Shown here in pieces: positions 1-8,851 of a DNA stretch of 17,706 nucleotides. How positions within the stretch are numbered: the stretch's first letter is position 1; each line of letters opens with the position of its first letter. Both the position numbers and the translations under genes were made by a program. Origin of the DNA: a bacterium (GTDB taxonomy: Bacteria > Ratteibacteria > UBA8468 > B48-G9 > JAFGKM01); NCBI GenBank assembly GCA_035371905.1, contig DAORXQ010000027.1:1-17706 (forward strand). Direction: 5' to 3'. A model generated the notes under the pieces. That model saw only the letters and a list, made by a program, of their open reading frames with translations, was not told the DNA's origin and searched no databases.

Positions 1-1
1 G

Positions 2-115
2 GAAAGAAAAAAATTCTGGCTAATTCCTGTTGTTATTATACTTTTACTTATAGGAATTTTAATATTTGTTAGCAGTATAACAGGGGTTTCTCCTTTTATT
101 TATCCTTTATTCTAA
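2..115 (+). CDS. DUF5989 / SxtK-like small membrane protein (5' truncated)
   Basis: The reading frame is open from the left edge and ends at TAA 113-115. It encodes 37 residues: a basic RKKFW start, one hydrophobic segment of about 22 residues (IPVVIILLLIGILIFV) and a tail ending SPFIYPLF. This basic-W / transmembrane / PFIYxLF layout is what I recognise in the DUF5989 family. These are roughly 50-residue single-span proteins usually found next to an SxtJ-like protein and a carbamoyltransferase, and both follow here at once (6-base gap). The molecular role is unknown. The true start lies outside the window, probably only a few codons away. The family call rests on recalled similarity and gene order. 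Confidence 0.7.
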   Translation, partial: ERKKFWLIPVVIILLLIGILIFVSSITGVSPFIYPLF

Positions 116-121
116 TTAAAT

Positions 122-472
122 ATGGAACATAAACAATTTAAAAAAGAAATAGTTGAAAGAACATTTTTAATATATATCATTTTGTTTTCAATCCTTTTTT
201 TAATTACAAATCATAAAATTTTCCCTATTTTGATACTTATTTTTGCCTTATCAGGTGCTGTTTTTCCCAAAGTGCCTGTGTATCTTTATAAATTTGGAAA
301 TTTTATTGGTGAATTATATACAAAACTTATTCTTTCGATAATATTTTGTTTTTTAATCTGTCCTATTTCTTTTATCAAAAAATTACAAAAGAAGAAAATT
401 TTGGAAAAAAATAGTTTTTGGGAAGAAATTGATTTTAAAATAGAAAAAGAAAATTTTGAAAAAATGGGATAA
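122..472 (+). CDS. SxtJ-like small membrane protein
   Basis: A 116-residue protein with a short basic N-terminus (MEHKQFKKEIVERT), hydrophobic stretches at about 15-30, 33-50 and 68-88, and a charged cytoplasmic-looking tail rich in Lys and Glu that contains NSFW near residue 97. Size, topology and position between a DUF5989 protein and a carbamoyltransferase match the SxtJ family, named from the saxitoxin cluster. Its function is not known; it may be a membrane partner of the carbamoyltransferase. The start is the first ATG after the upstream stop and has no obvious Shine-Dalgarno sequence. Only 2 bases separate its stop from the next start, so it is almost certainly cotranscribed. Confidence 0.7.
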   Translation: MEHKQFKKEIVERTFLIYIILFSILFLITNHKIFPILILIFALSGAVFPKVPVYLYKFGNFIGELYTKLILSIIFCFLICPISFIKKLQKKKILEKNSFWEEIDFKIEKENFEKMG

Positions 473-474
473 AA

Positions 475-2310
475 ATGAAACCGATATACATTTTAGGTAT
501 ATCTGCTTTTTATCATGATTCAGCAAGTTGTTTACTTGAAGATGATAAAATAATATCTGCTGTTCAGGAAGAAAGATTTACAAGAACTAAACACGACCCT
601 TCTTTTCCAATAAATTCAATCAAATTTTGTCTTGATTATGCAAACTTAACACCTGATAAACTTGATTATATTGTATTCTATGAAAAGCCATTTATAAAAT
701 TTGAAAGATTACTTGAAACACATTTTTTACATGCACCAAAAAGTTTAATACAATTTGTCCAATCAATGCCTTTATGGTTAAAAGAAAGAATCTTAATAAA
801 AAATATAATTAAAAAAGAAATAGAAGAAAAATTAAATGAAAAATTATCACCGAATACAAAAATTTTATTCTGCCCTCATCATCTTTCTCATGCATCTTCT
901 GCTTTTTTCCCATCTCTTTTTGAAAAAGCATCCATATTAACTATTGATGGTGTTGGAGAATGGGCAACTGCCACACTTGGATTTGGGAATAAAAATAAAA
1001 TAAATTTCTTCTATGAGTTAAAATTTCCGTCTTCAGTTGGACTTCTTTATTCTTCTTTTACTTACTATACTGGATTTAAAGTTAACGATGGAGAATATAA
1101 GTTAATGGGTCTTGCACCTTATGGAAATCCTCATTCAGAAAAAACGAAAAGATATATAAAGACAATAAAAGAAAAATTAATTGAGATAAAAGAAGATGGC
1201 TCTATAAAATTAAATATGGATTATTTTGCATTTAATACTTCTTTTAAAATGGTTAATGAGAAAAAATGGATAGAAACTTTTGGAATTCCACCGAGAAAAC
1301 CAGAGAGTAAAATTTTAACTGAATATGCAGATATGGCATATGCCATTCAGAATGTTCTGGAAGAAATTTTAATAAAGATGGCTAAATTTTTGAAAGAAAT
1401 TACAAAAGAAAAATATTTAGTTATTGGTGGTGGTGTGGGACTTAATTGTGTAGCAAACAGTAAACTTCTTAAAGAAAAAATTTTTGAAGATATATGGGTT
1501 CAACCTGCTGCGACTGATGCAGGTGGGGCAGTTGGTGCTGCTTATGCAGTTTATCATATGTATTTAGGGAAAGAAAGAATTTGTAATGGAAAAGATAAAA
1601 TGGAAGGATGTTTTTTAGGGCCCGAATATAATTCTTATGAAATAGAAAAAACCTTAAAAAAGTATGATAATTTACAATTTTATAAAGAAGAAAATCAGGA
1701 TAAATTATGTAATCTTATTGCTAAATTGATTAACGAAAAGAAAATAATTGGATGGTTTTCTGGAAGAATGGAATTTGGACCAAGGGCTCTTGGAGCAAGA
1801 AGTATTCTTGCTGATGCAAGAGACCCTGAAATGCAAAAAAAATTAAATCTTAAAATAAAATTTAGAGAGGGATTTAGACCTTTTGCTCCTTCTGTTTTAT
1901 GGGAAGATACACAAGAATATTTTGAATGGGATAGGCCTTCTCCTTATATGCTTTTTACAGCACCTGTTAAAGAAAATAGAAGAAAAAACATACCAGAAGA
2001 TTATTATGAGTGGGATATAAAAGATAAATTATATTTTATCAGGTCTGATGTTCCTGCAATAACTCATATTGATTTTTCAGCAAGATTACAAACAGTTCAT
2101 AAAGAAACAAACTATAAATTTTGGAATCTTATAAAAACTTTTAAAGAGCTTACTGGCTATTCTATTATAATAAATACTTCATTCAATGTTAGAGGTGAAC
2201 CAATTGTATGTACACCTGAAGATGCTATAAAATGTTTTTTAAAGACAGAAATGGATTGTTTAGTTATGGAAGATTTTATTATTTTTAAAAAGGATAAGAA
2301 GGAGAAATAA
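475..2310 (+). CDS. O-carbamoyltransferase, NodU/CmcH/TobZ/SxtI family
   Basis: A 611-residue soluble enzyme of the usual family length. Enzymes of this family use carbamoyl phosphate and ATP to make carbamoyl-adenylate in a Kae1-like N-terminal domain and pass the carbamoyl group to a hydroxyl of a sugar or natural product. Visible landmarks are LGISAFYHDSA (7-17), QEERFTRTKHD (31-41), HHLSHA with the metal-type HxxxH pair H135/H139, TIDGVGEWAT (156-165), VNDGEYKLMGLAPYG (203-217), GGGVGLN (318-324), QPAATDAGGAVGAA (343-356), and the C-terminal-domain start GWFSGRMEFGPRALGARS (426-443). The acceptor cannot be read from sequence; context suggests a surface-glycan sugar. The stop overlaps the next ATG by one base (TAATG). 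With the two small upstream genes it forms a set resembling sxtI/J/K. Confidence 0.92.
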   Translation: MKPIYILGISAFYHDSASCLLEDDKIISAVQEERFTRTKHDPSFPINSIKFCLDYANLTPDKLDYIVFYEKPFIKFERLLETHFLHAPKSLIQFVQSMPLWLKERILIKNIIKKEIEEKLNEKLSPNTKILFCPHHLSHASSAFFPSLFEKASILTIDGVGEWATATLGFGNKNKINFFYELKFPSSVGLLYSSFTYYTGFKVNDGEYKLMGLAPYGNPHSEKTKRYIKTIKEKLIEIKEDGSIKLNMDYFAFNTSFKMVNEKKWIETFGIPPRKPESKILTEYADMAYAIQNVLEEILIKMAKFLKEITKEKYLVIGGGVGLNCVANSKLLKEKIFEDIWVQPAATDAGGAVGAAYAVYHMYLGKERICNGKDKMEGCFLGPEYNSYEIEKTLKKYDNLQFYKEENQDKLCNLIAKLINEKKIIGWFSGRMEFGPRALGARSILADARDPEMQKKLNLKIKFREGFRPFAPSVLWEDTQEYFEWDRPSPYMLFTAPVKENRRKNIPEDYYEWDIKDKLYFIRSDVPAITHIDFSARLQTVHKETNYKFWNLIKTFKELTGYSIIINTSFNVRGEPIVCTPEDAIKCFLKTEMDCLVMEDFIIFKKDKKEK

Positions 2311-3554
2311 TGAAAAGGAAAAAAGAAATATCAATTTATCATATAATGACTGTTTTAATAATTCTTACTTTCGTTTTTTCATTTTTTATATTTTATATAC
2401 TCACAAAAGTTTGTATAAATTTATCTTTAAGAATTACCGGTGCAAGTATAATATGGGAAGGATCTTCTTTTAAAATAATACAAAGAACGGAGAGACATTA
2501 TAGAAATTTTATAGAAAAGATGATTTTTTGTTTTTCAGATAGATATACACAATTATTTTTGCCTCAAATAAGTAAATTACCGAGATTAATAAATCATCCA
2601 ATAATTCAAAAAGAAATGCCACATAGTGAAAGAGCTTTTTTTAAAAAACCAAAAAATGAATACGTGAGACATGCGACAATGGTTTATACTCCATATGTTC
2701 ATTACGCTCCTGCACCTGGTTATATGGGTGGAGTTTTTCATAATAATCAACAATTCAGATATCCTGAGAATTTAGACAAGAAAAAGATAAATGAAATAAG
2801 AATTTTTATAACAGGTGGTTCTGCTGCATGGGGTTGTCTCATGCCAGATAATAAATCCACAATATCAGCTTTTTTAGAAGAAGAATTTAAAAAATTTCCA
2901 GATAAAAATTATTTCTTTAGGGTAATTAATGCTGCATGTGGAGGATATCACACTACTGATGAAAGAATTTGGATATTTAATAGGATTACAGAATTCGAAC
3001 CGGATGTTATAATTTCATATTCAGGATATAATGACATATATAATGTTTACAGAGTTAAACAAGATTTATTTTCTGCGTTACATAATGAAGGGTCTTATTT
3101 TTACTGGGCTTATAGAGAATATGAATACTACAACAATAGGGATTTTATATTGAAAATAACACCTGATTTTTTTCATTTTTTTTATACTCCAAACGATTTT
3201 CCACGAAAAACCATAAAAAATATTCATATAATTTCTTCTTATTTAAATTCAATTGGAGTTAAATATATTTTTGTGCTTCAACCATTTAGAAGTGATAATC
3301 CTGAAGAATGTTTAATTATGGCAGAGAAATTAGAGAAAGAATTGAAACAAGTATCAAAATTGTTTAATTTCAAGTTTATTAGTTACAGAAATTTTTTTTT
3401 AAATCAAGAAGAATATTTTATAGATTTGTGTCATTTAGGAGACAAAGGAAACAAAGTTATAGCTTGTAATCTTTATAGAGAACTAATACCTGTTATTTAT
3501 GAAATTATAAAAAATAAAAAAGGAGTCTCTAATGAAAAAAAACAAATTTATTGA
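2310..3554 (+). CDS. Membrane-anchored SGNH/GDSL-type hydrolase
   Basis: 414 residues: a basic N-terminus, one transmembrane segment (about 11-33), then a large probably extracytoplasmic part. The SGNH blocks are recognisable. Block I is ITGGSAAWG with the predicted nucleophile Ser171, where GGS replaces the usual GDS. The block II glycine lies in NAACGGYHTTDE (207-218). Block III is SGYNDIYN with Asn241. Block V is DLCHLG with Asp372 and His375. Members of this group act as esterases or acyltransferases on glycans; which applies here is not visible. AAGGAG just upstream (2299-2304) supports this start. The gene follows the carbamoyltransferase directly and its 3' end overlaps the transketolase gene by 23 bases. 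Confidence 0.75.
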   Translation: MKRKKEISIYHIMTVLIILTFVFSFFIFYILTKVCINLSLRITGASIIWEGSSFKIIQRTERHYRNFIEKMIFCFSDRYTQLFLPQISKLPRLINHPIIQKEMPHSERAFFKKPKNEYVRHATMVYTPYVHYAPAPGYMGGVFHNNQQFRYPENLDKKKINEIRIFITGGSAAWGCLMPDNKSTISAFLEEEFKKFPDKNYFFRVINAACGGYHTTDERIWIFNRITEFEPDVIISYSGYNDIYNVYRVKQDLFSALHNEGSYFYWAYREYEYYNNRDFILKITPDFFHFFYTPNDFPRKTIKNIHIISSYLNSIGVKYIFVLQPFRSDNPEECLIMAEKLEKELKQVSKLFNFKFISYRNFFLNQEEYFIDLCHLGDKGNKVIACNLYRELIPVIYEIIKNKKGVSNEKKQIY

Positions 3555-4362
3555 ATATGAGAAAAAGGCAAAAGATTTAAGGAAATTAGTTCTTGATATG
3601 TGTGTTAAAGCGGGAACTGGTCATGTTACTTCTTCTTTTTCCTGTATTGAAATTCTTGTTGCTCTTTATTATGGAGGAATTTTAAAATATAAAGTGGATA
3701 ATCCAAAATGGGAAAAAAGGGATAGGTTTATTTTAAGTAAAGGACAGGCAAGTCCTATTTTATATGTAATTTTAGCAGACCTGGGTTTTTTTCCGATTTC
3801 TGCCTGTGATAAATTTTGTTGTGCAGATGGAATGTTTGGAGTTCATTTACAGAATGATGTACCTGGTGTGGAAATAACAACTGGCTCTCTGGGACATGGA
3901 CTTGGAATTGGTGCTGGTATGGCTTATATTGCTAAAAAGGAAAAAAGGGACTGGTTTGTTTTTGTACTACTGGGCGATGGAGAATTGTATGAAGGTTCTA
4001 TATGGGAATCTGCTCTTTTTGTATCTCATCATAAATTAAATAATCTTGTTGCTATTGTTGACAGAAATTGGTTATGTGTTACTGATTTTACAGAGAATAT
4101 AGTTAAACTTGAACCATTAGAAGAAAAATGGGAAAGTTATGGATGGGAAACTGAAAGAATAAATGGCCATGATTTTGGTGAAATATTTAAAGTATTAAAA
4201 AATGTAAAAGAAAGGAAATCTGAAAAACCCCTTGTTATTATTGCAAATACAATTAAAGGCAAAGGTGTTTCTTTCATGGAAAATCAGATTTTATGGCATG
4301 GTATGGCACCAAAAGGAAAAGAAGCAGAAAAAGCAAAAAAGGAGTTAAATAATGAAAAATAA
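3532..4362 (+). CDS. Transketolase, N-terminal (TPP-binding) subunit
   Basis: 276 residues, the standard size of the N half of split transketolases. Transketolase moves a two-carbon ketol unit between sugars using thiamine diphosphate. Visible family blocks are GTGHVTSS (28-35), SKGQASP (69-75), TTGSLGHGLGIGAGMA (116-131), the TPP/Mg motif GDGELYEG (148-155) and HHKLNNLVAIVDRN (166-179). GGAG at 3521-3524 supports this ATG inside the end of the preceding gene. It overlaps the C-terminal subunit by 11 bases, so the two are translationally coupled. In a sugar cluster it may act on a nucleotide sugar or simply supply pentose and heptose precursors; sequence alone does not decide. Confidence 0.9.
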   Translation: MKKNKFIEYEKKAKDLRKLVLDMCVKAGTGHVTSSFSCIEILVALYYGGILKYKVDNPKWEKRDRFILSKGQASPILYVILADLGFFPISACDKFCCADGMFGVHLQNDVPGVEITTGSLGHGLGIGAGMAYIAKKEKRDWFVFVLLGDGELYEGSIWESALFVSHHKLNNLVAIVDRNWLCVTDFTENIVKLEPLEEKWESYGWETERINGHDFGEIFKVLKNVKERKSEKPLVIIANTIKGKGVSFMENQILWHGMAPKGKEAEKAKKELNNEK

Positions 4363-5287
4363 AACTATGAGAGATTCTTTTTTTGACCGTCTTTATGATT
4401 TAGCAAAAAAGGATAAAAATATTTATTTAATTTCTGCTGATATGGGAGCACCTTCTCTTGATAAATATAGAAGAGATTTAAAAGAGCAGTTTATAAATGT
4501 TGGAATTGCAGAAGAAAATATGGTCCTAATTGCAACAGGGTTATCTCTGTGTGGAAAAAAGGCATATATATATGCAATAATGCCTTTTGTAACTTCAAGA
4601 TGCTATGAGATGTTGAAAGTTGATTTATCTCTGATGAATATTCCTGTTACTGCCATTGGAGTTGGTGCTGGTTTTGGTTATGATGATTCAGGACCTACTC
4701 ATCATTGTACAGAAGATATAACAATAATGAGAGTTTTACCTAATTTTTATATTTTCTCTCCATCAGATAGTTTAATGGCTTATAAATTCGCAGAAATTAC
4801 TTATAAATTAAAATCTCCTTCTTATGTACGGCTTGATAGAAAAATTCTACCTTTAATATATAAAGAAGATAATGATTTCTCAGATGGACTTTCTGTTTTA
4901 AAAGAAGGGAAAGATTTTTATATAATTGGAACTGGAAATATGACACACAGAGCAATTGAGGTAGCAGAAGAACTTGAAAAATACAGAATAAACGCAGGAG
5001 TGATTGATTTATACAGAATAAAACCAATAAACGAACAATTACTCATAAAAATAGTTAAAAATACAAAAGGAGTTGTAACTATTGAAGAACATTTGCTTGC
5101 AGGTGGAATGGGAAGTGCTGTTATTGAAGTTTTGATGGATAATGGAATAAATTTACCTGTAAAAAGATTTGGAGTAAAAGATAGATATCTTTATGCTTAT
5201 GGTGGAAGAGAAAACATCCAGAAAATATGCGGACTGGACAAAGAGTCAGTCGTTAATGGAATTCTTGAATGGACAGGAAAAATTTGA
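4352..5287 (+). CDS. Transketolase, C-terminal (pyrimidine-binding plus C domain) subunit
   Basis: 311 residues, the partner of the preceding gene. GIAEENM (51-57) holds the catalytic glutamate that activates the TPP pyrimidine ring. FGYDDSGPTHHCTEDI (108-123) is the conserved substrate-channel loop with its His pair, and the C-terminal domain contains GVVTIEEHLLAGGMGSAV. GGAG about 9 bases upstream of the ATG fits translation. The gene ends in TGA at 5285-5287 and overlaps the following GT2 gene by 19 bases. The two halves together replace one full-length transketolase of about 600-650 residues, an arrangement common in archaea, some bacteria and specialised-metabolite clusters. Confidence 0.9.
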   Translation: MKNKTMRDSFFDRLYDLAKKDKNIYLISADMGAPSLDKYRRDLKEQFINVGIAEENMVLIATGLSLCGKKAYIYAIMPFVTSRCYEMLKVDLSLMNIPVTAIGVGAGFGYDDSGPTHHCTEDITIMRVLPNFYIFSPSDSLMAYKFAEITYKLKSPSYVRLDRKILPLIYKEDNDFSDGLSVLKEGKDFYIIGTGNMTHRAIEVAEELEKYRINAGVIDLYRIKPINEQLLIKIVKNTKGVVTIEEHLLAGGMGSAVIEVLMDNGINLPVKRFGVKDRYLYAYGGRENIQKICGLDKESVVNGILEWTGKI

Positions 5288-6201
5288 TTTCTATTGTTTT
5301 TTCTTTTAGAAATGAAGAAGAAAATCTTTCTGAATTGATAAAAAGAACAAAAAATGCAATTGAAAAAACAAATTATGATTATGAAATAATTTTTGTAAAT
5401 GATGCTTCAACAGATAATTCCCTTGAAATTTTAAAAGAATATGCCATTGAAGACAGAAGAATAAAAATAATAAACCTCTCAAGAAGATTTGGATATAATC
5501 AAGGACTTATTGCAGGACTTAATTATTCAAAAGGAGACGCAATTATAACACTTGATGCTGATTTACAGGACCCTCCAGAACTTATTCCAGAATTAATAAA
5601 AAAGTGGGAAAATGGTGCAGATATAGTTCATACAATTAGAAAAAAAAGAGAAGGAGATAGTAAAATAAAAGTTATTCTTATCAAAATCGCATATAAAATT
5701 ATAAACTTTGTATCTGAAATTAGATTACCCCAAGATGCTGGAAATTTTAAGTTAATATCAAGGAAAGCATTAAATGAAGTTTTAAAATTGAAAGAAAAAG
5801 ACCCTTATATTAGAGGACTTGTTGTATGGGCTGGTTTTAAACAGGACTATATTTATTATATCAGAGAAAAAAGGGCAAAAGGTAAAACTCATTTTCCATT
5901 TTTAAGAAGTATGGGACCTTTTATGGAATTTATAAGTGGAGTAACTTCTTTTTCTATTTTGCCTTTACTTTATATAGTTGTTCTTGGACTTATTTTAATT
6001 TTTCTTGGAATTGTTTTTTTTATACTCTCAATTTTTCATCTTATTTATTTCTGGATTTCTTTTATGGTTTTCTTTTCAGGTATTATTATTTTCTCAAATG
6101 GAATTCTGGGTGTTTATATCGGAAGAATATGGAAGGAAGTATTAAACAGGCCAAATTATATAGTTGAAAGTACTATCAATATTGAAGAGAATAAATATTG
6201 A
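5269..6201 (+). CDS. GT2 polyprenyl-phosphate sugar synthase (GtrB / DPM1-like)
   Basis: 310 residues. The N-terminal GT-A domain begins SIVFSFRNEEENL, followed by FVNDASTDNS (42-51), the donor/metal motif DADLQDPPE (96-104) and RRFGYNQGL. Two transmembrane spans follow at about 228-250 and 258-283, then YIGRIWKEVLNRPNYIV. This matches the group that transfers a hexose from a nucleotide sugar to undecaprenyl or dolichyl phosphate at the inner membrane face (GtrB, ArnC, DPM1). The ATG lies 19 bases inside the end of the transketolase gene. The next gene is convergent and only 2 bases away; it encodes a GT-C-like membrane enzyme that could use the lipid-linked sugar. The sugar itself is unknown. 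Confidence 0.88.
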   Translation: MDRKNLISIVFSFRNEEENLSELIKRTKNAIEKTNYDYEIIFVNDASTDNSLEILKEYAIEDRRIKIINLSRRFGYNQGLIAGLNYSKGDAIITLDADLQDPPELIPELIKKWENGADIVHTIRKKREGDSKIKVILIKIAYKIINFVSEIRLPQDAGNFKLISRKALNEVLKLKEKDPYIRGLVVWAGFKQDYIYYIREKRAKGKTHFPFLRSMGPFMEFISGVTSFSILPLLYIVVLGLILIFLGIVFFILSIFHLIYFWISFMVFFSGIIIFSNGILGVYIGRIWKEVLNRPNYIVESTINIEENKY

Positions 6202-6203
6202 CT

Positions 6204-7817
6204 TTATTTAAAGATTGAAATTTTATCATGAAGAAAAACGAGATGGTTATAATATTTTAAAAGGAAGTTTGAAATTAAAGAAGAATCAATCCTCTCAGAC
6301 ATACCAAGAGAAATAATTCTTTGCGGGTCAGAGTATATATTAAATGCAATTGTAAAAACAGTTAAGATAAAAAGTGTTTCTATTAGAAAAACTGAACTAA
6401 AAATAAAAAAATTTTTTTCAGGCATAGAAAGTATATACTTTATTCCAAAACAGATAAATAAACATGTAAGTGGAAGCAATCCTGTATGAGCAAGTCCTGA
6501 CAATTCTTTTAAAGGCATAACAACTATATCTAAAAGATAACTCAAAAAAAAGAAAAAAATAAGAAAAGAATGAGAAGAAAGTGTTTTTAAATTAATTTGT
6601 TTAATGTTTTTTAAAAATAAAATTAACAAAAAGAAAGTTAATGAAAATGTCAAACTTCCTGGTAGTGTACATACATAAGCAGGATGAAGGTAATTAAAAA
6701 ATTTGTAAAATAAAGGTGAATTATTGAAAAAATATTTGTAGTATTTTAATGGAAAAGGATGTAAGGTTTTTATAAAATTAAAGGAATCTTTTTCAATTCT
6801 ATCAATCAAACTTATATTTTTCTGCTGTTGATATATATTTGTTGAGAAAAAAGATTTATAAACTCCATAGTTTTTAATTGACCATGAAAAATATGTAAAA
6901 ATCACAAATAAGAAAATCAAATAAGAAATCCCTGTTTTTTTTATCAAATTTTTATTAAGAATTGTTCTAAAAGCAAGATGTAAAAAAACAGGAACTATAT
7001 AACAACCAGCAGAAAAATGAACTATAAAACCTATACCGAATAAAAAACTTGAAATAAATAAATGAAGAGAATTCTGATTTTTAAGAAATTTAAGGTAAAA
7101 ATAAAGTCCTAAAATAACATAAAAAGCACAAAATGCTTTTGTCCAGGTATAAGTTATCTGTCTTAAAATCGCTGGATTTAAAAACATAACAACACAAACT
7201 ATTAAAAATAAGTATTTATTTTCAATTTTAAGGTATTCTTTACAAAAAAGATAAACTGATAAAATTAACATTGAGTTTAAAAAAGTTGAAACAATCTGAT
7301 ATTTATAAAATTCTCCACCTGTAATTGAAAGATAGAAAAAACAAACAATATTGAAAAAAGGAGGTCTTGAAGGAATAATATACCCCTCAAAAACTATGTC
7401 TTTTGGTAATCTATCAAGAAAAAAAATACTTCTTAAAAAATGTTCAAACCAGTCCCAGTAAAATAAACCACCAAAATAAAGAGGAATAAGTGTCTGGTAA
7501 AGAATAAAAACTAAAAAAATTATAAAAAAATTTTTTAAAAATTTAATTTCCTGATTATCAAAACCATTTTTAAGAATATAAAAGAAAGAAAAAAATAAGA
7601 AGATTAAAAGAAAAATACCATTAAAAATCGCAAAATTAGAGTTAAAAACATAACTTAAAAAACCTACTATGTAAAAAAGAAAAAAACTGAAAGCAAAATT
7701 CAGAATAAATTTTTCTTCTTTTTCAAAAGGTAAATTTTGAGTAAGAAATCTTGCAGGAAAATAACCACTAAAAAAAATGAAAAAACTTAATATCAAAATT
7801 TCAAATACATTTTTCAT
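6204..7817 (-). CDS. Multi-spanning GT-C/GT39-like membrane glycosyltransferase
   Basis: 537 residues from the ATG at 7817, or 549 from an in-frame TTG at 7853; neither has a clear ribosome site. The protein is almost wholly hydrophobic, with roughly 11-13 predicted spans. The long first loop contains YWDWFEHFLRS (120-130), with acidic residues D122 and E125, and SRPPFFNIV (150-158). An aromatic/acidic first loop followed by an RPP segment is typical of GT-C enzymes of the ArnT/PMT type, which take sugar from a polyprenyl phosphate. No close family name can be given, and a Wzy-like polymerase is less likely but not excluded. It is the only clear minus-strand gene, is convergent with the GtrB-like gene and divergent from the SDR gene. 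Confidence 0.65.
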   Translation of the reverse strand: MKNVFEILILSFFIFFSGYFPARFLTQNLPFEKEEKFILNFAFSFFLFYIVGFLSYVFNSNFAIFNGIFLLIFLFFSFFYILKNGFDNQEIKFLKNFFIIFLVFILYQTLIPLYFGGLFYWDWFEHFLRSIFFLDRLPKDIVFEGYIIPSRPPFFNIVCFFYLSITGGEFYKYQIVSTFLNSMLILSVYLFCKEYLKIENKYLFLIVCVVMFLNPAILRQITYTWTKAFCAFYVILGLYFYLKFLKNQNSLHLFISSFLFGIGFIVHFSAGCYIVPVFLHLAFRTILNKNLIKKTGISYLIFLFVIFTYFSWSIKNYGVYKSFFSTNIYQQQKNISLIDRIEKDSFNFIKTLHPFPLKYYKYFFNNSPLFYKFFNYLHPAYVCTLPGSLTFSLTFFLLILFLKNIKQINLKTLSSHSFLIFFFFLSYLLDIVVMPLKELSGLAHTGLLPLTCLFICFGIKYILSMPEKNFFIFSSVFLIETLFILTVFTIAFNIYSDPQRIISLGMSERIDSSLISNFLLKYYNHLVFLHDKISIFK

Positions 7818-7910
7818 CAGACTTATTTTATAACTATTCAAAAAAATATTCAAAAGTTTACAAAAATCAACAGAAATGATAACATTTAAATATATAAAGA
7901 GGATAGAAAA
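7818..7910. promoter_or_regulatory. Divergent intergenic region with ribosome site for the SDR gene
   Basis: This is the only divergent gap in the cluster, so promoters for both the minus-strand membrane enzyme and the rightward genes from 7911 should lie here. AGAGGA at 7898-7903, seven bases before the ATG, is a good Shine-Dalgarno site. The stretch is very AT-rich (for example TATATAAA at 7891-7898), so no single -10/-35 pair stands out and I do not assign one. Confidence 0.35.
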
Positions 7911-8843
7911 ATGAAAATACTTGTTACTGGTGGAGGTGGTTATATAGGTTCGGTATTGGTTCCTATTTTATTACAGAAAGGTTATGAAGTAATTGTTCTT
8001 GATAATTTTATGTATAACCAGACATCTCTTCTTGATTGCTGTCATTTAAAAAACCTTGAAATAATAAGAGGAGACACAAGAGATGAAAATTTATTAAAAG
8101 AAATATTAAAAGAAGTTGATGTTATATTTCCACTTGCCTGCATAACAGGGGCTCCTGCCTGTGATAGAAATCCTTACGAAGCAAAATCTGTAAATCTTGA
8201 CGCTATAAAATTGATACTTAAATTGAGAAGTAAAGAACAAATAATCATATTTCCAACAACGAATAGTGGTTATGGAATTGGACAGGAAGGAATATACTGC
8301 ACAGAAGAAACTCCTTTAAGACCAATATCTCTTTACGGAAGATTAAAAGTTGAAGCAGAAAAAGCAGTTCTGGACTCAGGAAACAGTATCACTTTAAGAT
8401 TTGCAACATGTTTTGGAATAAGTCCGAGAATGCGACTTGATTTACTTGTCAATGATTTTGTTTACAGAGCGGTTGTAGATAGATATCTTGTTGTTTATCA
8501 GGGACATTTTAAAAGAAATTATATACATGTAAGGGATGCTTCTTTTTCTTTCATTCACTGTCTTGAGAATTTTGAAAAGATGAAAAATAATACTTATAAT
8601 GTTGGACTTAGTGATGCAAATATAAGCAAATTAGAACTGTGTGAACTGATAAAAAAACATATCCCTGATTTTTATTATCATGAAGCAGAGGTTGGAGAGG
8701 ACCCTGATAAAAGGAACTACATTGTAAGTAATGAAAAGATTGAAAAAACCGGATATAAAGCAAAAATTTCACTTGACGAAGGAATAAACGAATTAATAAA
8801 AGGTTATAAAATTATAAGAAAATATGGCTTTTCAAATGTTTAA
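7911..8843 (+). CDS. NAD-dependent epimerase/dehydratase (extended SDR)
   Basis: 310 residues. The Rossmann motif GGGGYIGS (7-14) is followed by an acidic residue after strand 2 (LDNF, 30-33), which favours NAD(H). The active-site region is PTTNSGYG (115-122) and the catalytic YxxxK is Y142-G-R-L-K146. RNYIHVRDASFSFIHCL is the usual late SDR block. The enzyme probably epimerises, dehydrates or reduces a nucleotide sugar; the exact reaction cannot be told. The start has a good ribosome site. It is the first rightward gene after the divergent gap and is followed 8 bases later by the radical SAM gene. Confidence 0.85.
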   Translation: MKILVTGGGGYIGSVLVPILLQKGYEVIVLDNFMYNQTSLLDCCHLKNLEIIRGDTRDENLLKEILKEVDVIFPLACITGAPACDRNPYEAKSVNLDAIKLILKLRSKEQIIIFPTTNSGYGIGQEGIYCTEETPLRPISLYGRLKVEAEKAVLDSGNSITLRFATCFGISPRMRLDLLVNDFVYRAVVDRYLVVYQGHFKRNYIHVRDASFSFIHCLENFEKMKNNTYNVGLSDANISKLELCELIKKHIPDFYYHEAEVGEDPDKRNYIVSNEKIEKTGYKAKISLDEGINELIKGYKIIRKYGFSNV

Positions 8844-8851
8844 AATAAAAA

